This document shows positions 21,140 through 31,659 of a stretch of DNA of 64,000 bases, piece by piece. Source of the DNA: Sepioteuthis lessoniana (lineage: Eukaryota > Mollusca > Cephalopoda > Myopsida > Loliginidae); contig OY757907.1 of the NCBI GenBank assembly GCA_963585895.1, positions 109,413,486 through 109,477,485 of the forward strand, given 5' to 3'. A program made the position numbers and the translations under genes. Numbering within the stretch: position 1 is the stretch's first letter; each line of letters starts with the position of its first letter. The notes under the pieces were generated by a model. That model was not told where the DNA came from and searched no databases. It saw only the letters and a list, made by a program, of their open reading frames with translations.

Positions 21140-23250
21140 AATGGAAATTCTAAGCTGTAGCCATGTCAGTAACTCTGCATAGTTGCACCAATCGCTTTGT
21201 CAGGATGTACAGCCATATAAAAGCACTGGCAAAGCTAGAGCTTAGAAGAATTTTAGTTGTTTTTTTTTCATCCAAGAGATTAGATTTCCCTCTGGTTGAT
21301 CACCTTTTGTTAGCAGTCCATGTCTATGATATACATAAGGTGAAATCATGAGATAGATGAGATATTATTACCAGAGAATGTGAAAAGGTCTAATTTCAGA
21401 GGTTTGTCATATGAATTAATGTGGAGATTGCACCGTCTTTTTTAAAACAAATTGAAACCTTTTAACTGCTTGCCACCGGTCCTGTCACTCTCTCACTTGC
21501 CATGTCAATACACTGGTTCACTAAGTCCTACAGTGATGCAACAAATGCAACAGCCACAACAATGCTGAGATTACTTCTTTTATACCAGTTCTGGCTTGCT
21601 GAACTTTGCATATGTTACAAACCCTATCCCAGCAGAGATGAGATGCATGACCTACAAATTGCACTCCCAAGGACGCCCATGCTTCCGTTTTTTTCTGTAT
21701 GCAAGAGAAATTCGTGCTCATTTCGAACTTTGAGGTAGGCCATTTCACTCATCACTTCTTGCTTCTTTCTTTCTTCCTTTCGGTGTTGCTCTGAAGAGAA
21801 TTCAATCCACACAGCTTTGTTGTCACATTTCTTTTCTTTTGTTAGTTCGGCTCACCACCTATTTTTTAGCTGGCCGGGGATGGTTGCTGGATTTATGTAA
21901 ATGTCGGCTGTTCTGCCTGCATATACAGCCCGTCACTCATTGTCTCTTTGAACGACAAACCCTGGTTAGCTCATCAGAGGCAGCAGTCTATGAGTTCTGC
22001 CTTTCAATTTCATTACACAAATGAACTTTGTTTTATCCAAGTTCACATAGACACCAATGCTTTTTACTGCCTGCTCCAAACGATGCAGCAGACATTTGTT
22101 TTGTGTGGGTGTTTTGGTAAAAAAGTAATAGATCATTGGCATCTGTGATAGTTGCTGTGGGATATTGTCTACTTTTTACCTTCTTGGTATGCGACCATTT
22201 TTTTATTAGATCTTATAATGTTTGTAATCTAGGCAGATTATGAATAGAAATAGTATTAATATATCTCCTTGTAAAACTTCCAGTAATAAAGAAATCAAAG
22301 TCACCATTGGGTAAGGGAACAATTGCTTTCATGTTTTTGTAGAGCATCATTATTGGGGTAACAGTCTTTTTAAAGAGAGCGTATTAGCTCCCTTTTTCCT
22401 CTGTGTATGGAATGAAATAGTTTGTTGAAATCTACAAATGAAAGTGTTACCTTGAGATGATTCAACAAATATTCAGAATATGAGAAATTGTGGATCACTC
22501 TCTCTGAAAACCATTCTGATCTATCACAAGAATTTTCTTAACTTCAGTTTGCATACAATTGAGAAGCATGGCATTATAAGCCTTAGCAGCTATGTCAGTA
22601 AGTGTTATGCCTCTGTAGTACACTTATTGATTCTAAGATCACCTTTCTTGGGGAAAGGGAAGAGACATCCATTCATCCATTTCTCTTTTGGGCTTTGTTT
22701 ATAGACAGCATTGCATAATCCACAAAATATATCAACAAATTTTTTGGTCTTCCATTCTTTTGGAGGTATTCCATCAAGGCCTGTAGCATTTCTGCTTGTA
22801 ATTGTTTTCATCAGGTTTTCCCTCAGTAAAGTGTCTGAATTTGTTGTCTAATTGACCTTAATAGTTTCTTTGGTATGTTAATTAGTGATTTCAGGAGTGT
22901 TTCCCTGCAGATTCTTGAAATGTTCTTTCCATTTTTAAAGTCTTTTTTCTTGGCTGGTAGCTTGGAGTTTAGCTCTGAAGATGCTTTTCCTTCTGCTGAT
23001 TTCATTTGCTGCCTGCCATTGAAATTTCTTATCTACAGAATTTGATTTTATTAATTTACCCTTGAATGTATTCTATTTGTGTTTTTGGTATGATTTAGTT
23101 AGTTTTTGCTGGATTTTCTTTAGTTTTAGTTTCTATGCTTTGGCATTTGTTGGGTTTCTTTCATCAAGTGCAGTGGTTGCCATTAAATGTAACACACGTC
23201 ATTCTAGGTCAGATTTTCTCTCTGCTACTGAGTAATTTAAAAAGTGACAT
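21140..23250 (-). mobile_element. RTE-like LINE (family L), degenerate copy interrupted by an insert
   Basis: Reading on the minus strand from 23,250 down: a pre-RT linker (FQWQAANEISRRK), RT entry ATGLDGIPPKEWK, GCLFPFPKKGD, then YRGITLTDIAAKAYNAMLLN, NGFQRERSTISHI and FVDFNKLFHSIHRGKRELI. A decayed catalytic YxDD region near 22,110 is followed by RLEQAVKSIGVYVNLDKT. The rest of the RT (CFKKDGAISTL.., FFQALALPVLLYGCTS) resumes at 21,465 after a ~530-bp insert. It is a much older copy of the LINE seen at 37,090-37,784, with many stops and shifts. Endonuclease domain and 3' tail are missing. Confidence 0.85.
21466..21996. mobile_element. Unidentified insert within the LINE
   Basis: It splits the LINE reading KTxFICF: the coding sequence breaks at about 21,996 and continues at about 21,465. 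An ATTTGT-containing stretch is repeated at both edges, suggesting a target duplication. Minus-strand open frames of 60-75 codons (for example MSTNFSCIQKKTEAWASLG) match nothing I recognise. GC content is higher than average. Confidence 0.5.
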
Positions 23251-23299
23251 ATATATTGCGTTTTTTATTGCTAGGTAACATAGAGAAAATCCATTTGTA

Positions 23300-23690
23300 A
23301 AAATTATTATAGTTGAATTTTTTGAAAATATATCAAGTAAGCTCTACTGCTTTTATAATAGCCTATAAATATGACTTGTATTTGAGTGAATAGGTTCCAA
23401 AATGGAGAAAGGGGAAATAAAATTATATTTGCAATAAGGATACAAACAAAAACTGTCATCTCATCACACTTACAAAATAAATGAAATTGTTTGCTGTAAT
23501 TAATGGGTAGTCCAATTTTGTTTTGTATATATGCATAGCAAATCATAACAAAAGTATTTACTTAAACTTGATCATTCTGTGTGCTGCTTTGTGAATGCCA
23601 TTATTAAATCTTCTATTTTGAATATTGGCAACTATTTTAAGTGCATAAACTCGTATGTTTTTCAAATTTGATTCTAAGTGTTAGTATCTC
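23300..23690. other. No recognisable feature between LINE and Copia fossils
   Basis: AT-rich; the 79-codon minus frame (23,307-23,546) has no recognisable motif. Confidence 0.45.
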
Positions 23691-23699
23691 TACATCTCA

Positions 23700-24950
23700 A
23701 AAAGGATCATCTATCAATGCTGTAAATACAGGGCTGATTTTTTTGTACCTAATCTGATAATTGATTTGTAAATTTCAAAAATTTTCAGACATAAGTTCTG
23801 ATCTGTTATCTGCGTGGATACATTTTACCTACCAGACATCTATTGATAACTTGTAGTGTATCTGATTACTCTTTGAAAAAATTAAATTTAAGGTAGAAAA
23901 ATTGTCAACAAAATTTAGTACGTATTTGTGTATTTGCCTTGCAGTAGGAAAAATTGATTCTGCCAAATCACTTCACAATAATTTTACAAGATCCAATATT
24001 TTACTTGCTTTCTTAATAGCGTTTTTTTTTTTTTTTTCAATCATCTTGTCTTGCACACAAATTTTGTAATTTAAATCTTTATTTTTTGTAATTTTCATTT
24101 TGTAAACTTTTTCTGGTTGTTTTAATATGTCTCTCTTATTACAGTACTTGAAAATTTTATTTCATTCTAAATCATGATACAACATTTGAAGATACATTAT
24201 GCAAATAGTATAACCATCCATTTTGTTTAATGTTTAATTTTGTACCATTTGATTACGATGATTTTGAACCATTATATCTAACATTTATAATTGGAGCATT
24301 TTTGACAGCTGCTTACATAGAAAATATATCCTATTTAAATGTAGGAATGTAAAGAGCATCCGTTATTATTCAATCACAAATATTCTCATTATCATCTTGT
24401 AATGAAATCGAAGCATTATCTTGATTCAAAATATTATTTACTCAAATTTGATCAGCTCATTCAATAAAGTGACTTTCTGGATTAAAGTTTGGGTGGAAGT
24501 TGATAAATTTTGATTCATCTCTGATTACATATGCAGAAGCTCCACAATCAACCAGAAAAGCCTTGGTATTTGCAATAGGATGAAACAAAATGAAAACATG
24601 TTCTTCAGAACAAACTGAATTATCACTTGTTTTTATTCATAGCTTTTTTGTCTTAGTATTATTACATTATTAGGTTTTACTTCTAGTATTTGTTCCATCT
24701 CTTCAAAACTTCTGAGAGTGTCTTTAAATTTGCTGAATGTCAAAATTTTGTCTTTCCGTGTAATAAGTCATAAATAGTTCAAATTCTACTGGCAGTCTCT
24801 TTAAAACCATTGATATTTATAGACTATCACTTATAATTTCCCCAGTTGTTTTTCAGAAAATTGCTAATTTCTGTGTTCAAATTACACAAGTGATGATTGT
24901 TTCTGTTGAAATTTTGTACAGAGATGTTAATTCTGTATATAATGAAATAA
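23700..24950 (-). mobile_element. Copia (Ty1-type) LTR retrotransposon fossil, internal region only
   Basis: Minus-strand order fits Copia: a gag-like segment (about 24,640-24,850), an aspartic protease region (FLVDCGASAYVI type, about 24,400-24,600), a gag-pre-integrase region (about 24,040-24,200) and the start of the integrase core with a KCIHADN-type motif (about 23,730-24,030). Recognition rests on the protease and integrase signatures. It is heavily broken, with on the order of ten interruptions. Reverse transcriptase, RNase H and both LTRs are not seen. An old, truncated fossil. Confidence 0.75.
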
Positions 24951-24959
24951 TTTTTAGAT

Positions 24960-25300
24960 TGCCTTTTTTAAAAATAATTCTCTGTTTGAATAGTGAAGGC
25001 TTTCCAGCCAGTCTCTTTAGCATTTTTTATTACTAGTGTTAAAATCCTTGGAGGATTTCTGTTGTTCACACAATACCGTGTCGGTAATCCTAGTCTGTAG
25101 ATTTCCTCTGGTATTAAAATCCAAAAGATACGTCTTCCTGGCAGAAAGTGCAACTAGCCGTTTCATTTGAGGACAGTTGCAAACAATCTTAGATGTCTTC
25201 AGTCCTTGACTCTGATAGGCCAATTTTACTGGAAGTGCCTGCTGTTTTTGGGAAAATTCATAAAAAGAAATAATAATTTTGCGTACAGAATCCAACAACT
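24960..25300 (-). other. Open frames of unknown identity next to the Copia fossil
   Basis: Two overlapping minus-strand frames (25,017-25,298 and 24,968-25,153) of 93 and 61 codons. No motif recognised. The position fits the 5' part of the Copia element, but this is a guess. Confidence 0.3.
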
Positions 25301-25309
25301 AGAGACAGA

Positions 25310-25700
25310 CTTTCATCAAGTCTCCTTGTTATGACCCTCAACTGCATTTGATGGTGAATTTCCAGCCATGGAGTTTGGGGAATGTGGAGTATCCCTTCAT
25401 TACCATTACTCTCAGGTCTTGTACCTGTTTCTGTCCCATCAATGGGTTAATTAAACCTGTTCCATCATTTACAAAGGGTTATTATTATTAGTTATTTGAT
25501 ACCATTCAGCTGAGGACAAATTGTTTGAATTAAATAGGAATACTTGATAAATAGAGTTGCTAATGTTTAAAAACAATTTTTTGTCTGTGTAAACCAATGA
25601 TTGATATCAAGTAGAATTATTAGTGTTCGATAGCAATACTTGAAACCGTTCAACTCTGTGCAAACCAATGATTCATATTGTAATATAATTAGTAACTCCA
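25310..25700 (+). repeat. Family A repeat, 5'-truncated
   Basis: gaccctcaactgcatttgat, ggtgaatttccagccatgga, cattaccattactctcag and modules with acttgaaaccgttcaactct. The hairpin tail is missing. Confidence 0.8.
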
Positions 25701-25739
25701 GTGGATTGTGAGTTGTTTCCTAGCGACTGACTGGTCAAC

Positions 25740-25812
25740 CATTTGAATTGAAACTTGTTAAACTCCACTTTAAAAACAATTGACTCTGTGTCATATCCTG
25801 CCCGTGCATATC
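25740..25812 (+). repeat. SINE B 3' fragment
   Basis: gaaacttgttaaactccact through gtgtcatatcctgcccgtgc. Confidence 0.7.
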
Positions 25813-25814
25813 AG

Positions 25815-26046
25815 TAGAACCCCAAGTTAAGAATAGAAATATATCAGCAGCCAATCAGTAACAAGTTTTAATTGGCTGAAAGAAACTCAAACAGAAAAGC
25901 TGTTAGTGGGAGTGGACACTGGATAGAAAAGAGGAAAGGAGTCAGTTGGGGACAGTTAAATACCAGCCATGATGATGTGAAGATGGCCGAAAATTATGGT
26001 GCTCTTATTTGGGCGGGGGGTGGGGAGTGAGCTCCATTATTTACTT

Positions 26047-26091
<45 letters not shown>

Positions 26092-27090
26092 AACTAGAAA
26101 TGATTTATGGTATATGCCACCAAGATAATCCAACAGTGATATTATATAACAGCATGCAAAACAACTCCCCAAAAGTAAATATAGAAATAGAATGAATTCC
26201 TTAATTTCTAGTCATAAAATAAATCTAGATTGGTTGAGATCCTGTTATTTCACTCAATCATCCAAAGAGTCAGAATTTTTAAAGAGAAGTATAATGAAAC
26301 CTTTATATTTTATTGAGAAAATCCTCTTGTAGTAATATAGAAAGCATTATCATTCTGTCTTAATTGAGGAACAATGAACTCATACATAGCATAAAGCCTC
26401 AGTCTGTATTCTGTTGGTAGTTTTGTGTCTAAACTTTTTATTGTAAGAATACAGAAGGAATCACAATTCATTTCATACAAAAAATATAATAGATATCTTA
26501 TGATTGTGCTACGACATGGTAGAAAAGGTTTTGTTTTTCACTGAATTTGGGGGGGAAGTCAGAACACAGTTACAAACAAATTTGATTTGGATAAGAAAAA
26601 AGTTACACATTCGATTCCAAATGTAAAACATATAATTTCATTTGTCATATGCCACTAACTATACTGACACTGTATATAGATTCTAACAATTTAGTTTTTA
26701 AATAATAAAACATGGAGAATGTTCGCAGGAATTTAAAAATATATCTGTCCCACCTACCTAAAAAAAAACAAATCAAGATGGCTGATTGTATACATGATCA
26801 GGTAACTTTTACATTCAAATCTTCGATTTTTTTTTCTTTTGTTAACCAATAAGAATATCTCTTGTAAACTCTGTAAATATATATTAGCATGTATCAAAAG
26901 TATTTTTTAATCAACTAGGAGTTCCTGAAAAACTATTCAAGAGTTTCTATGTGTTTTTTTATGTTCTTTTTATTATTCTCATCCTTATGAGTTTTTTCAA
27001 GTATGAGGGATCAGATTCTTCTTATATTTTAAAGAATCATTGGTTGAGTATTTCTGGGCTTAATTTCAAGAGACTAGATACCACCCTTAA
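25815..27090. other. No recognisable gene; (TA)n at 26,047-26,085
   Basis: Only the ~39-bp TA microsatellite stands out. Open frames are short and low complexity. Confidence 0.5.
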
Positions 27091-27094
27091 AATG

Positions 27095-27318
27095 CATACC
27101 AGCCCATTGATGCCATGGTTACAGTGTTCGTCAATAGTCTTCCAGACTGTAACACTGTAACCATTACATTACTAAGGTTCAGTCCCAGGTCGAGTCATAC
27201 CAAAGACTCAAAAAATGATGCCTCCTTACTTAACACTCAGCATTATAAGATAAGTATCAAGAGTAAGTTGAGCAATTCAAAGAAAGGAGTGGCGCTTCTC
27301 CTACTACAGACGGCTAAC
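27095..27318 (+). mobile_element. SINE D with an inverted duplication in its head
   Basis: Contains ggttcagtcccaggtcgagt and the D body. In the head TGGTTACAGTGTT (27,117-27,129) is followed about 25 bp later by its reverse complement AACACTGTAACCA. This adds a small hairpin not present in other D copies. Confidence 0.8.
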
Positions 27319-27457
27319 TTACTTAAAGTTAGATATGGTCTTGTTTCCTTCTGTTCTCTGAATTCTGCCGATAGCTTCAACAGCTTTTGGGTTTTGTTGA
27401 AAATAATTTCTCAAAATTTCTAGAATCCACCACTATAATATCTTAGATAAAAGGTAC

Positions 27458-27710
27458 TATTTACCAACCCCTCCGCTCGGGCAGGATATGACACAAGGTC
27501 AATTTTTAAGCGGAGTTTAACAGGTTTTGAATTCAGAGTTTTCCTTCTCCTAGACTAGTTGCCTCCCCAAGGCTGAAGAACCTAGTCCGTCCTACTATTT
27601 ACCCATAGCTGGAGGGAGAATAAGGGGGTTCATACCTTTCCCAAGGGTATTTGCCCGAAAGTGAACATAATAGCGTGACTGGAGTACGAACTCGCGTACT
27701 ACGATTCCGC
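27458..27710 (-). mobile_element. Chimeric SINE: E-type head, B-type tail; 13-bp target duplication
   Basis: AGATAAAAGGTAC is exact at 27,445-27,457 and 27,711-27,723. The minus strand begins inside an E-type head (gcggaatcgtagtacgcgag). It passes through the body shared by B and E, then ends with the B tail (cctgcccgagcggaggggtt, ggtaaata). The first ~40 nt of the head are missing, so the copy is 5'-truncated. Confidence 0.9.
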
Positions 27711-28015
27711 AGATAAAAGGTACAGCTGAATAGTATTGATAGTTTGCGAGTGATAATATTAGTAATATAGTATTGTCAGAAATATTCATTTGGGGTGTAT
27801 ATGATATAAGCTTGGGGATAAAGTTCTTTAAAAAATACTATTAATATACCCTAATATTTCAAGTTTATTACTGTCATTGTTGCTTGTTCTTGGAACATTT
27901 TTTATTGCAAATAAATCTGATATTTTACTCCAATATGAACAAGACTAATAATAGAGCAAAAAAAGATCAAGATTGATAGATAATGAATAACTTGATATAT
28001 ATATATATATATATA

Positions 28016-28059
28016 GTACAGACAGATCTGTTTCGTTCTATCAGAACTCATCAGTGTGG
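28016..28059 (-). ncRNA. Hammerhead ribozyme HHR-3 (3' copy of the dimer)
   Basis: Same core as at 11.3 kb: CUGAUGA, stem II GUUCU-GAU-AGAAC, GAA, stem III ACAGAUCUGU and a GUC triplet. The 3' strand of stem I reads UGUAC, so only three pairs with ..ACA remain before the (TA)n junction. It is likely weakened in cis. Confidence 0.85.
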
Positions 28060-28072
28060 CTAGACATATTAG

Positions 28073-28145
28073 CTTCCCGTAGCTGGGATTGAAACCCGGT
28101 TGACTCAAACGCCAATCCAAGCTTCTAACCCTCAGCCAGGAGGAG
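28073..28145 (-). other. tRNA-like domain inside the retrozyme-like unit
   Basis: Minus strand: TCCTCCTGGCTGAGGGTTAG (A-box region with a small deletion), an anticodon-like hairpin and B box GGGTTTCAATCCC, ending ACGGGAAG. This 3' strand pairs better with the 5' strand of the 11.4 kb copy, which shows the ancestral acceptor stem. Confidence 0.78.
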
Positions 28146-28340
28146 CAAGTAGCAGCGATGTGAATTTTAAACGGTTATGAATCACAATTACTATTGTTTA
28201 CATACATCCGTTTAATGGCTACCAAGACCTCAATTCATATATGAAGAGACTTGCAATGAACGCTAATGGCAACACGATTACTTCATTTGCTAGAGAACTC
28301 AACCCTACGGGGGTAGGGGAGTATATATCTCTATAGTCAT

Positions 28341-28384
28341 CCACCGACAGATCTGTTTCATTCTATCAGAACTCATCAGTGTGG
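28341..28384 (-). ncRNA. Hammerhead ribozyme HHR-2 (5' copy of the dimer)
   Basis: CUGAUGA core, stem II GUUCU-GAU-AGAAU (closing G-U wobble), GAA, stem III ACAGAUCUGU and C17. The 3' stem I strand reads GGUGG against CCACA, so the first pair is a G-A mismatch. Four pairs remain. Confidence 0.85.
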
Positions 28385-28621
28385 CTAGACATATTAGCTT
28401 CCCGTAGCTGGGATTGAGACCCGGTTGACTCAAACGCCAATCCAAGTTTATATATATATATATATATGCATGCCTATAAAAAGACTGAGATAAATAATGA
28501 ATATATTTAGATATGAACAAACAGATAGATTCATACATGCATGTATACAGATCAAGAGACTTAGTTACAAAATAATATGAAGAGACTGAGATAAGAACAT
28601 ACTGATATAGATGGGTTTGGT

Positions 28622-28855
28622 TTAGTTACTTTATTTAATGCTATGTCAACCTTTGTGACTTATCTAATGCCAGAGCTATCCTTGTAGAAGACCAGTAGTG
28701 GTACTATTTTAACCATAGCTAGGAGGATAAGGGATTTCATACATGTCAAAAGGGTATTAGTCAAAATGTGAATGTTATAGCAAAACTGGAATTTAAACTT
28801 GATTGCCACAGTTTCAAAGTCCAGCATGATGCCATGAGGACTCTCACCTGAAATA
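28622..28855 (-). repeat. SINE E, degenerate copy
   Basis: Reverse of the E tail (ggtttagttactttatttaa, tgctatgtcaacctttgtga) and body (aaccatagctaggaggataa). The head is decayed (gatgccatgaggactctc). Confidence 0.8.
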
Positions 28856-28931
28856 GATACATTCATGCAAAGAGACTTAGAAAATGAGTAAAAATCAATA
28901 TGAACAAACAGAGGTACATACATACATATGA

Positions 28932-29167
28932 TTGGTTTCTTTGTTTTAATGGCATATCAACCTTGGTAGGTTATTTAATGCCATAGCTATTCCCCTAGAA
29001 GAGCAGCAGTGGTACTATTTAACTCATAGCTGGGAGGATAAGGGGGTTCGTACCTTTCCCAAGGTTATTTGTCTGAAAGTGAACATAATAGCACGACTGG
29101 AGTACGAACTCGCTTACTACAATTCCGCAGTCCATCGTTTTAACCATTACACCACAAGGGCACCCCC
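28932..29167 (-). mobile_element. SINE E, full length (236 bp), 14-bp target duplication
   Basis: ATACATACATATGA lies at 28,918-28,931 and 29,168-29,181. The minus strand has gggtgcccttgtggtgtaat, ggttaaaacgatggactgcg, the E body and the hairpin tail. The locus is itself a simple ACAT-type repeat, which slightly weakens the duplication. Confidence 0.9.
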
Positions 29168-29184
29168 ATACATACATATGAAGA

Positions 29185-30165
29185 AACTGATATAATGAAT
29201 AAAATTTTATTTGAACTGAGGAACGTACGTACATATGAAAAGACTGAGATAGATAATGAATAGATTAAGATAGATATTTAGACTGACATGACGTACAAAT
29301 GAAATTCAGTCTTTCTTTTTCTTCTTAATATGTTTCAGCCAGTCTCTTTTGCAAACTTTTACTAGTGTGAAATCTATGTAGAAGTAGTTTTGGGTTCATT
29401 TTTTTTCTAGTTTAGTAAACTAGAAAAATAGTGGCTAAACTACTGATAAGTCAAATGAATTCACCAAAATACATTTCACATATGTGGCTCTGTATTTTTT
29501 TATATATGAGATTGTTCTCTGTTAATTAACTTAAAAAGCAAAGAAACCCACTCAAGCCTCTATAAGGTTAATTTACACATTTCTTCTAATTTTTTTCAGT
29601 TTTAATGATGTTCCTTATGTATTACTTGGACCTCATCCCAAAGTATGATCCTTTCTCTTTTCAAGTAAAGTTTTCCATACCAATTTTTTCTAATTCAACT
29701 TTGGATAGATTCGTGTACCTCAAATCTGACTTTTAAGATTTGGATAATTTCTTTATTATTCTCTTGCCTAAATTTGCATAGGGTGTTAGATATACAATCT
29801 TTTGACATCTATTTCTCTCATGAAGGACTGTAAATATTAAGGGTGTGATTGTAAGATGACAAACTGAAACATTGTGAAAAGAGAAGAAACAAAAGCATAA
29901 AATCAAAAGTCAAAGCAATACATTATATGATAATGATTTCATTTAATATTGCATAAGATAAATATAAATGTTATTGATATATTTTTCCTTTTTATTAAAC
30001 TGCTAATGTTTTCATTGATTCATTTTAAAGGATTATTTTATGCCTAGAGGTTAGGGAATTTCATTTATTATTTATTTGTATTTATATTTTTTGTGTAATT
30101 GTTTAAGAGGTTTTTTTTTTTTGTTTTATTGAATGTGAATAATTTTTAAACTGATTTGTTGGACC
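29185..30165. other. No recognisable feature
   Basis: AT-rich sequence without repeat or coding landmarks. Confidence 0.5.
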
Positions 30166-30169
30166 TCTA

Positions 30170-30385
30170 GATAGGATCCTAACAGGTATCATCACATTGG
30201 GTTAAAGTGGACCTAGGAATAATGGCTCTAAAGGAGTACTCCACAATCCCCAGATCTTCAGAACTGTAACTTCACCACCAGATGCTGTTTAGTGTCTTAT
30301 TGAAGGTACCCCTTTTTGTGAGGTAGCGGTCTATCTCTTCTGCAAAGGATACATTCACTATATTCTAAGCTCTGTGTACAGGATG
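30170..30385 (-). repeat. Family A body fragment
   Basis: Reverse of the A body: gatcctaacaggtatcatc, gtggacctaggaataatggc and tctgcaaaggatacattcac. Confidence 0.8.
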
Positions 30386-30389
30386 AGCT

Positions 30390-31000
30390 CATGTTCTATG
30401 ATCTGTAAGCTGATTTTATCTTTTGCTAAAGATGAAAGCTAAAACAGCTTTAGAAAAAGAGTACTTGACTACAGAAGAAGCAACCTTATATATATTGTCC
30501 CATACTTTTACACCTAAGCTAACAGTCAGTACCAGACTGAGAAGCATGTAAATGTCATTTATTTTTTGACAAACAGCCACACCCTGTAAAATCAACACCA
30601 AGACTAAAAAAGAGCTAAAAGTAAAAGCAGTAATTTCTTTTTTGCCCTCTTTTATGTTCAGATCGCAATAAAAGTCATACTTACTTTTTCAGTAATGACA
30701 AGATGGCATTGAAATATATTGATACATTGAAGCTTTTCTTTTTATAAACTCCTTGGCTTTTTTCCCAAAGAAAAGCCATTATGTGGAATTGGCTTCCAAA
30801 GGCATCTTTCCTTCCATTGCCTCAGCACCAGCAAAGTCAGCATCAAAGTTTCAAGAGAGTCATCTACTGTCTCACACTTCACTGATTCTTTTGCTGATTT
30901 CATAGACCACAAAATCAAGAAGGCTTGAATTAGGTTATTCTTAATACCTTACTTCTACAATTCACTAAATGATTGCACCTACACTTACTCTCACTCTCTC
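30390..31000. other. No firm feature; possible LINE scrap at 30,765-30,920
   Basis: The plus strand around 30,770 translates to ..AIMWNWLPKASF.., which resembles the C-terminal end of some non-LTR reverse transcriptases, but it is too short and decayed to call. Confidence 0.3.
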
Positions 31001-31002
31001 TT

Positions 31003-31043
<41 letters not shown>

Positions 31044-31250
31044 GCACATGGATTTATAAATGTTGATATATAAACATGTGTATAAATCTGTGTACATATA
31101 TATGTGTGTATTTGTCTAAATATGCATTTATAAATACAATTGAATGTTATAGTGTGTGTGTGAATATATACACATACCCACAAAAACTTACGCAGTTTTT
31201 GTGGGTATGTGTGTGCTTGTGGGTGTATATATATATATATATATATATAT
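31003..31250. repeat. (TA)n microsatellites with CA/TG-rich spacer
   Basis: (TA)n at 31,003-31,041 and 31,226-31,250, joined by sequence rich in TATGTG and ACATAC. Inverted phrases (acccacaaaaacttacgcag and tttttgtgggtatgtgtgtg) form a small hairpin at about 31,177-31,212. Confidence 0.85.
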
Positions 31251-31490
31251 CATCATCATGTCGCGCTGGTAGCATGGATATCCCTGACCCTCTCTCGCCA
31301 CTCCTCCCTATTGTTCATCGCACTAAGCAGGTCTACAGGACAACATCCTGTATCCTCACATAGCTGCTGAATGTATGTTCGTGCTGGTTGTCCTGCTTTT
31401 GCACGGCCATGTGTGGGGGTCCATAAGAGTACATCTCTTATGAGTTCGTCCCTGCTTCTCCAGCAGTGTCCTGCATGTCTGGTTCGAACT
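31249..31490 (-). mobile_element. LINE L 3' end, truncated copy
   Basis: The minus strand encodes TRHAGHCWRSRDELI, DVLLWTPTHGRAKAG and ARTYIQQLCEDTGC, then AMNNREEWRERVRDI, and ends in a short (CAT)n. This is the C-terminus of the L reverse transcriptase plus the 3' tail. Confidence 0.88.
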
Positions 31491-31514
31491 AGACATATAT
31501 ATATATATATATAT

Positions 31515-31640
31515 ATATATCGGTTACAGAGGCAAGAAACTTCCACCAAGCACAGTTGACGCTGTCTTAGCCATCCTAATTTAGAACTACATAGGCTCTA
31601 TCACCAATATTAAGCACTGTTTATAAATATAGAAAACTAC
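31515..31640 (+). repeat. Third-hammerhead family, partial copy without the CUGAUGA half
   Basis: aggcaagaaacttccaccaa, gcacagttgacgctg, ctatcaccaatattaagcac and tataaatatagaaaactac match the element at 40,004-40,140 and 50,545-50,640. The 5' ribozyme half is replaced by (TA)n at 31,494-31,520. Confidence 0.65.
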
Positions 31641-31659
31641 ATGATTGATGATTCATATA

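Larger units (their letters stand above)
28016..28446 (-). mobile_element. Retrozyme-like element: head-to-tail hammerhead dimer with tRNA-like domains
   Basis: On the minus strand: a partial unit (28,446-28,346) with a tRNA-like 3' half and hammerhead HHR-2, then a complete unit ending in hammerhead HHR-3. The two predicted cleavage points (28,346/28,345 and 28,021/28,020) are 325 nt apart. The unit holds a short hairpin (CCTAC-CCCC-GTAGG), the AATCGTGTTGCCATTAGCG leader, a tRNA-like domain and the ribozyme. Monomer release by two same-strand hammerheads is the hallmark of plant and animal retrozymes. Both ends abut (TA)n (27,994-28,015 and 28,447-28,468). No protein is encoded. Confidence 0.85.

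Noticed and set aside
30765-30920. Possible LINE C-terminus (AIMWNWLPKASF)
   Set aside because: Too short and without supporting neighbouring motifs.
31001-31559. Several 60-97-codon open frames
   Set aside because: They combine YIYIYI microsatellite translation with LINE L antisense or sense fragments.
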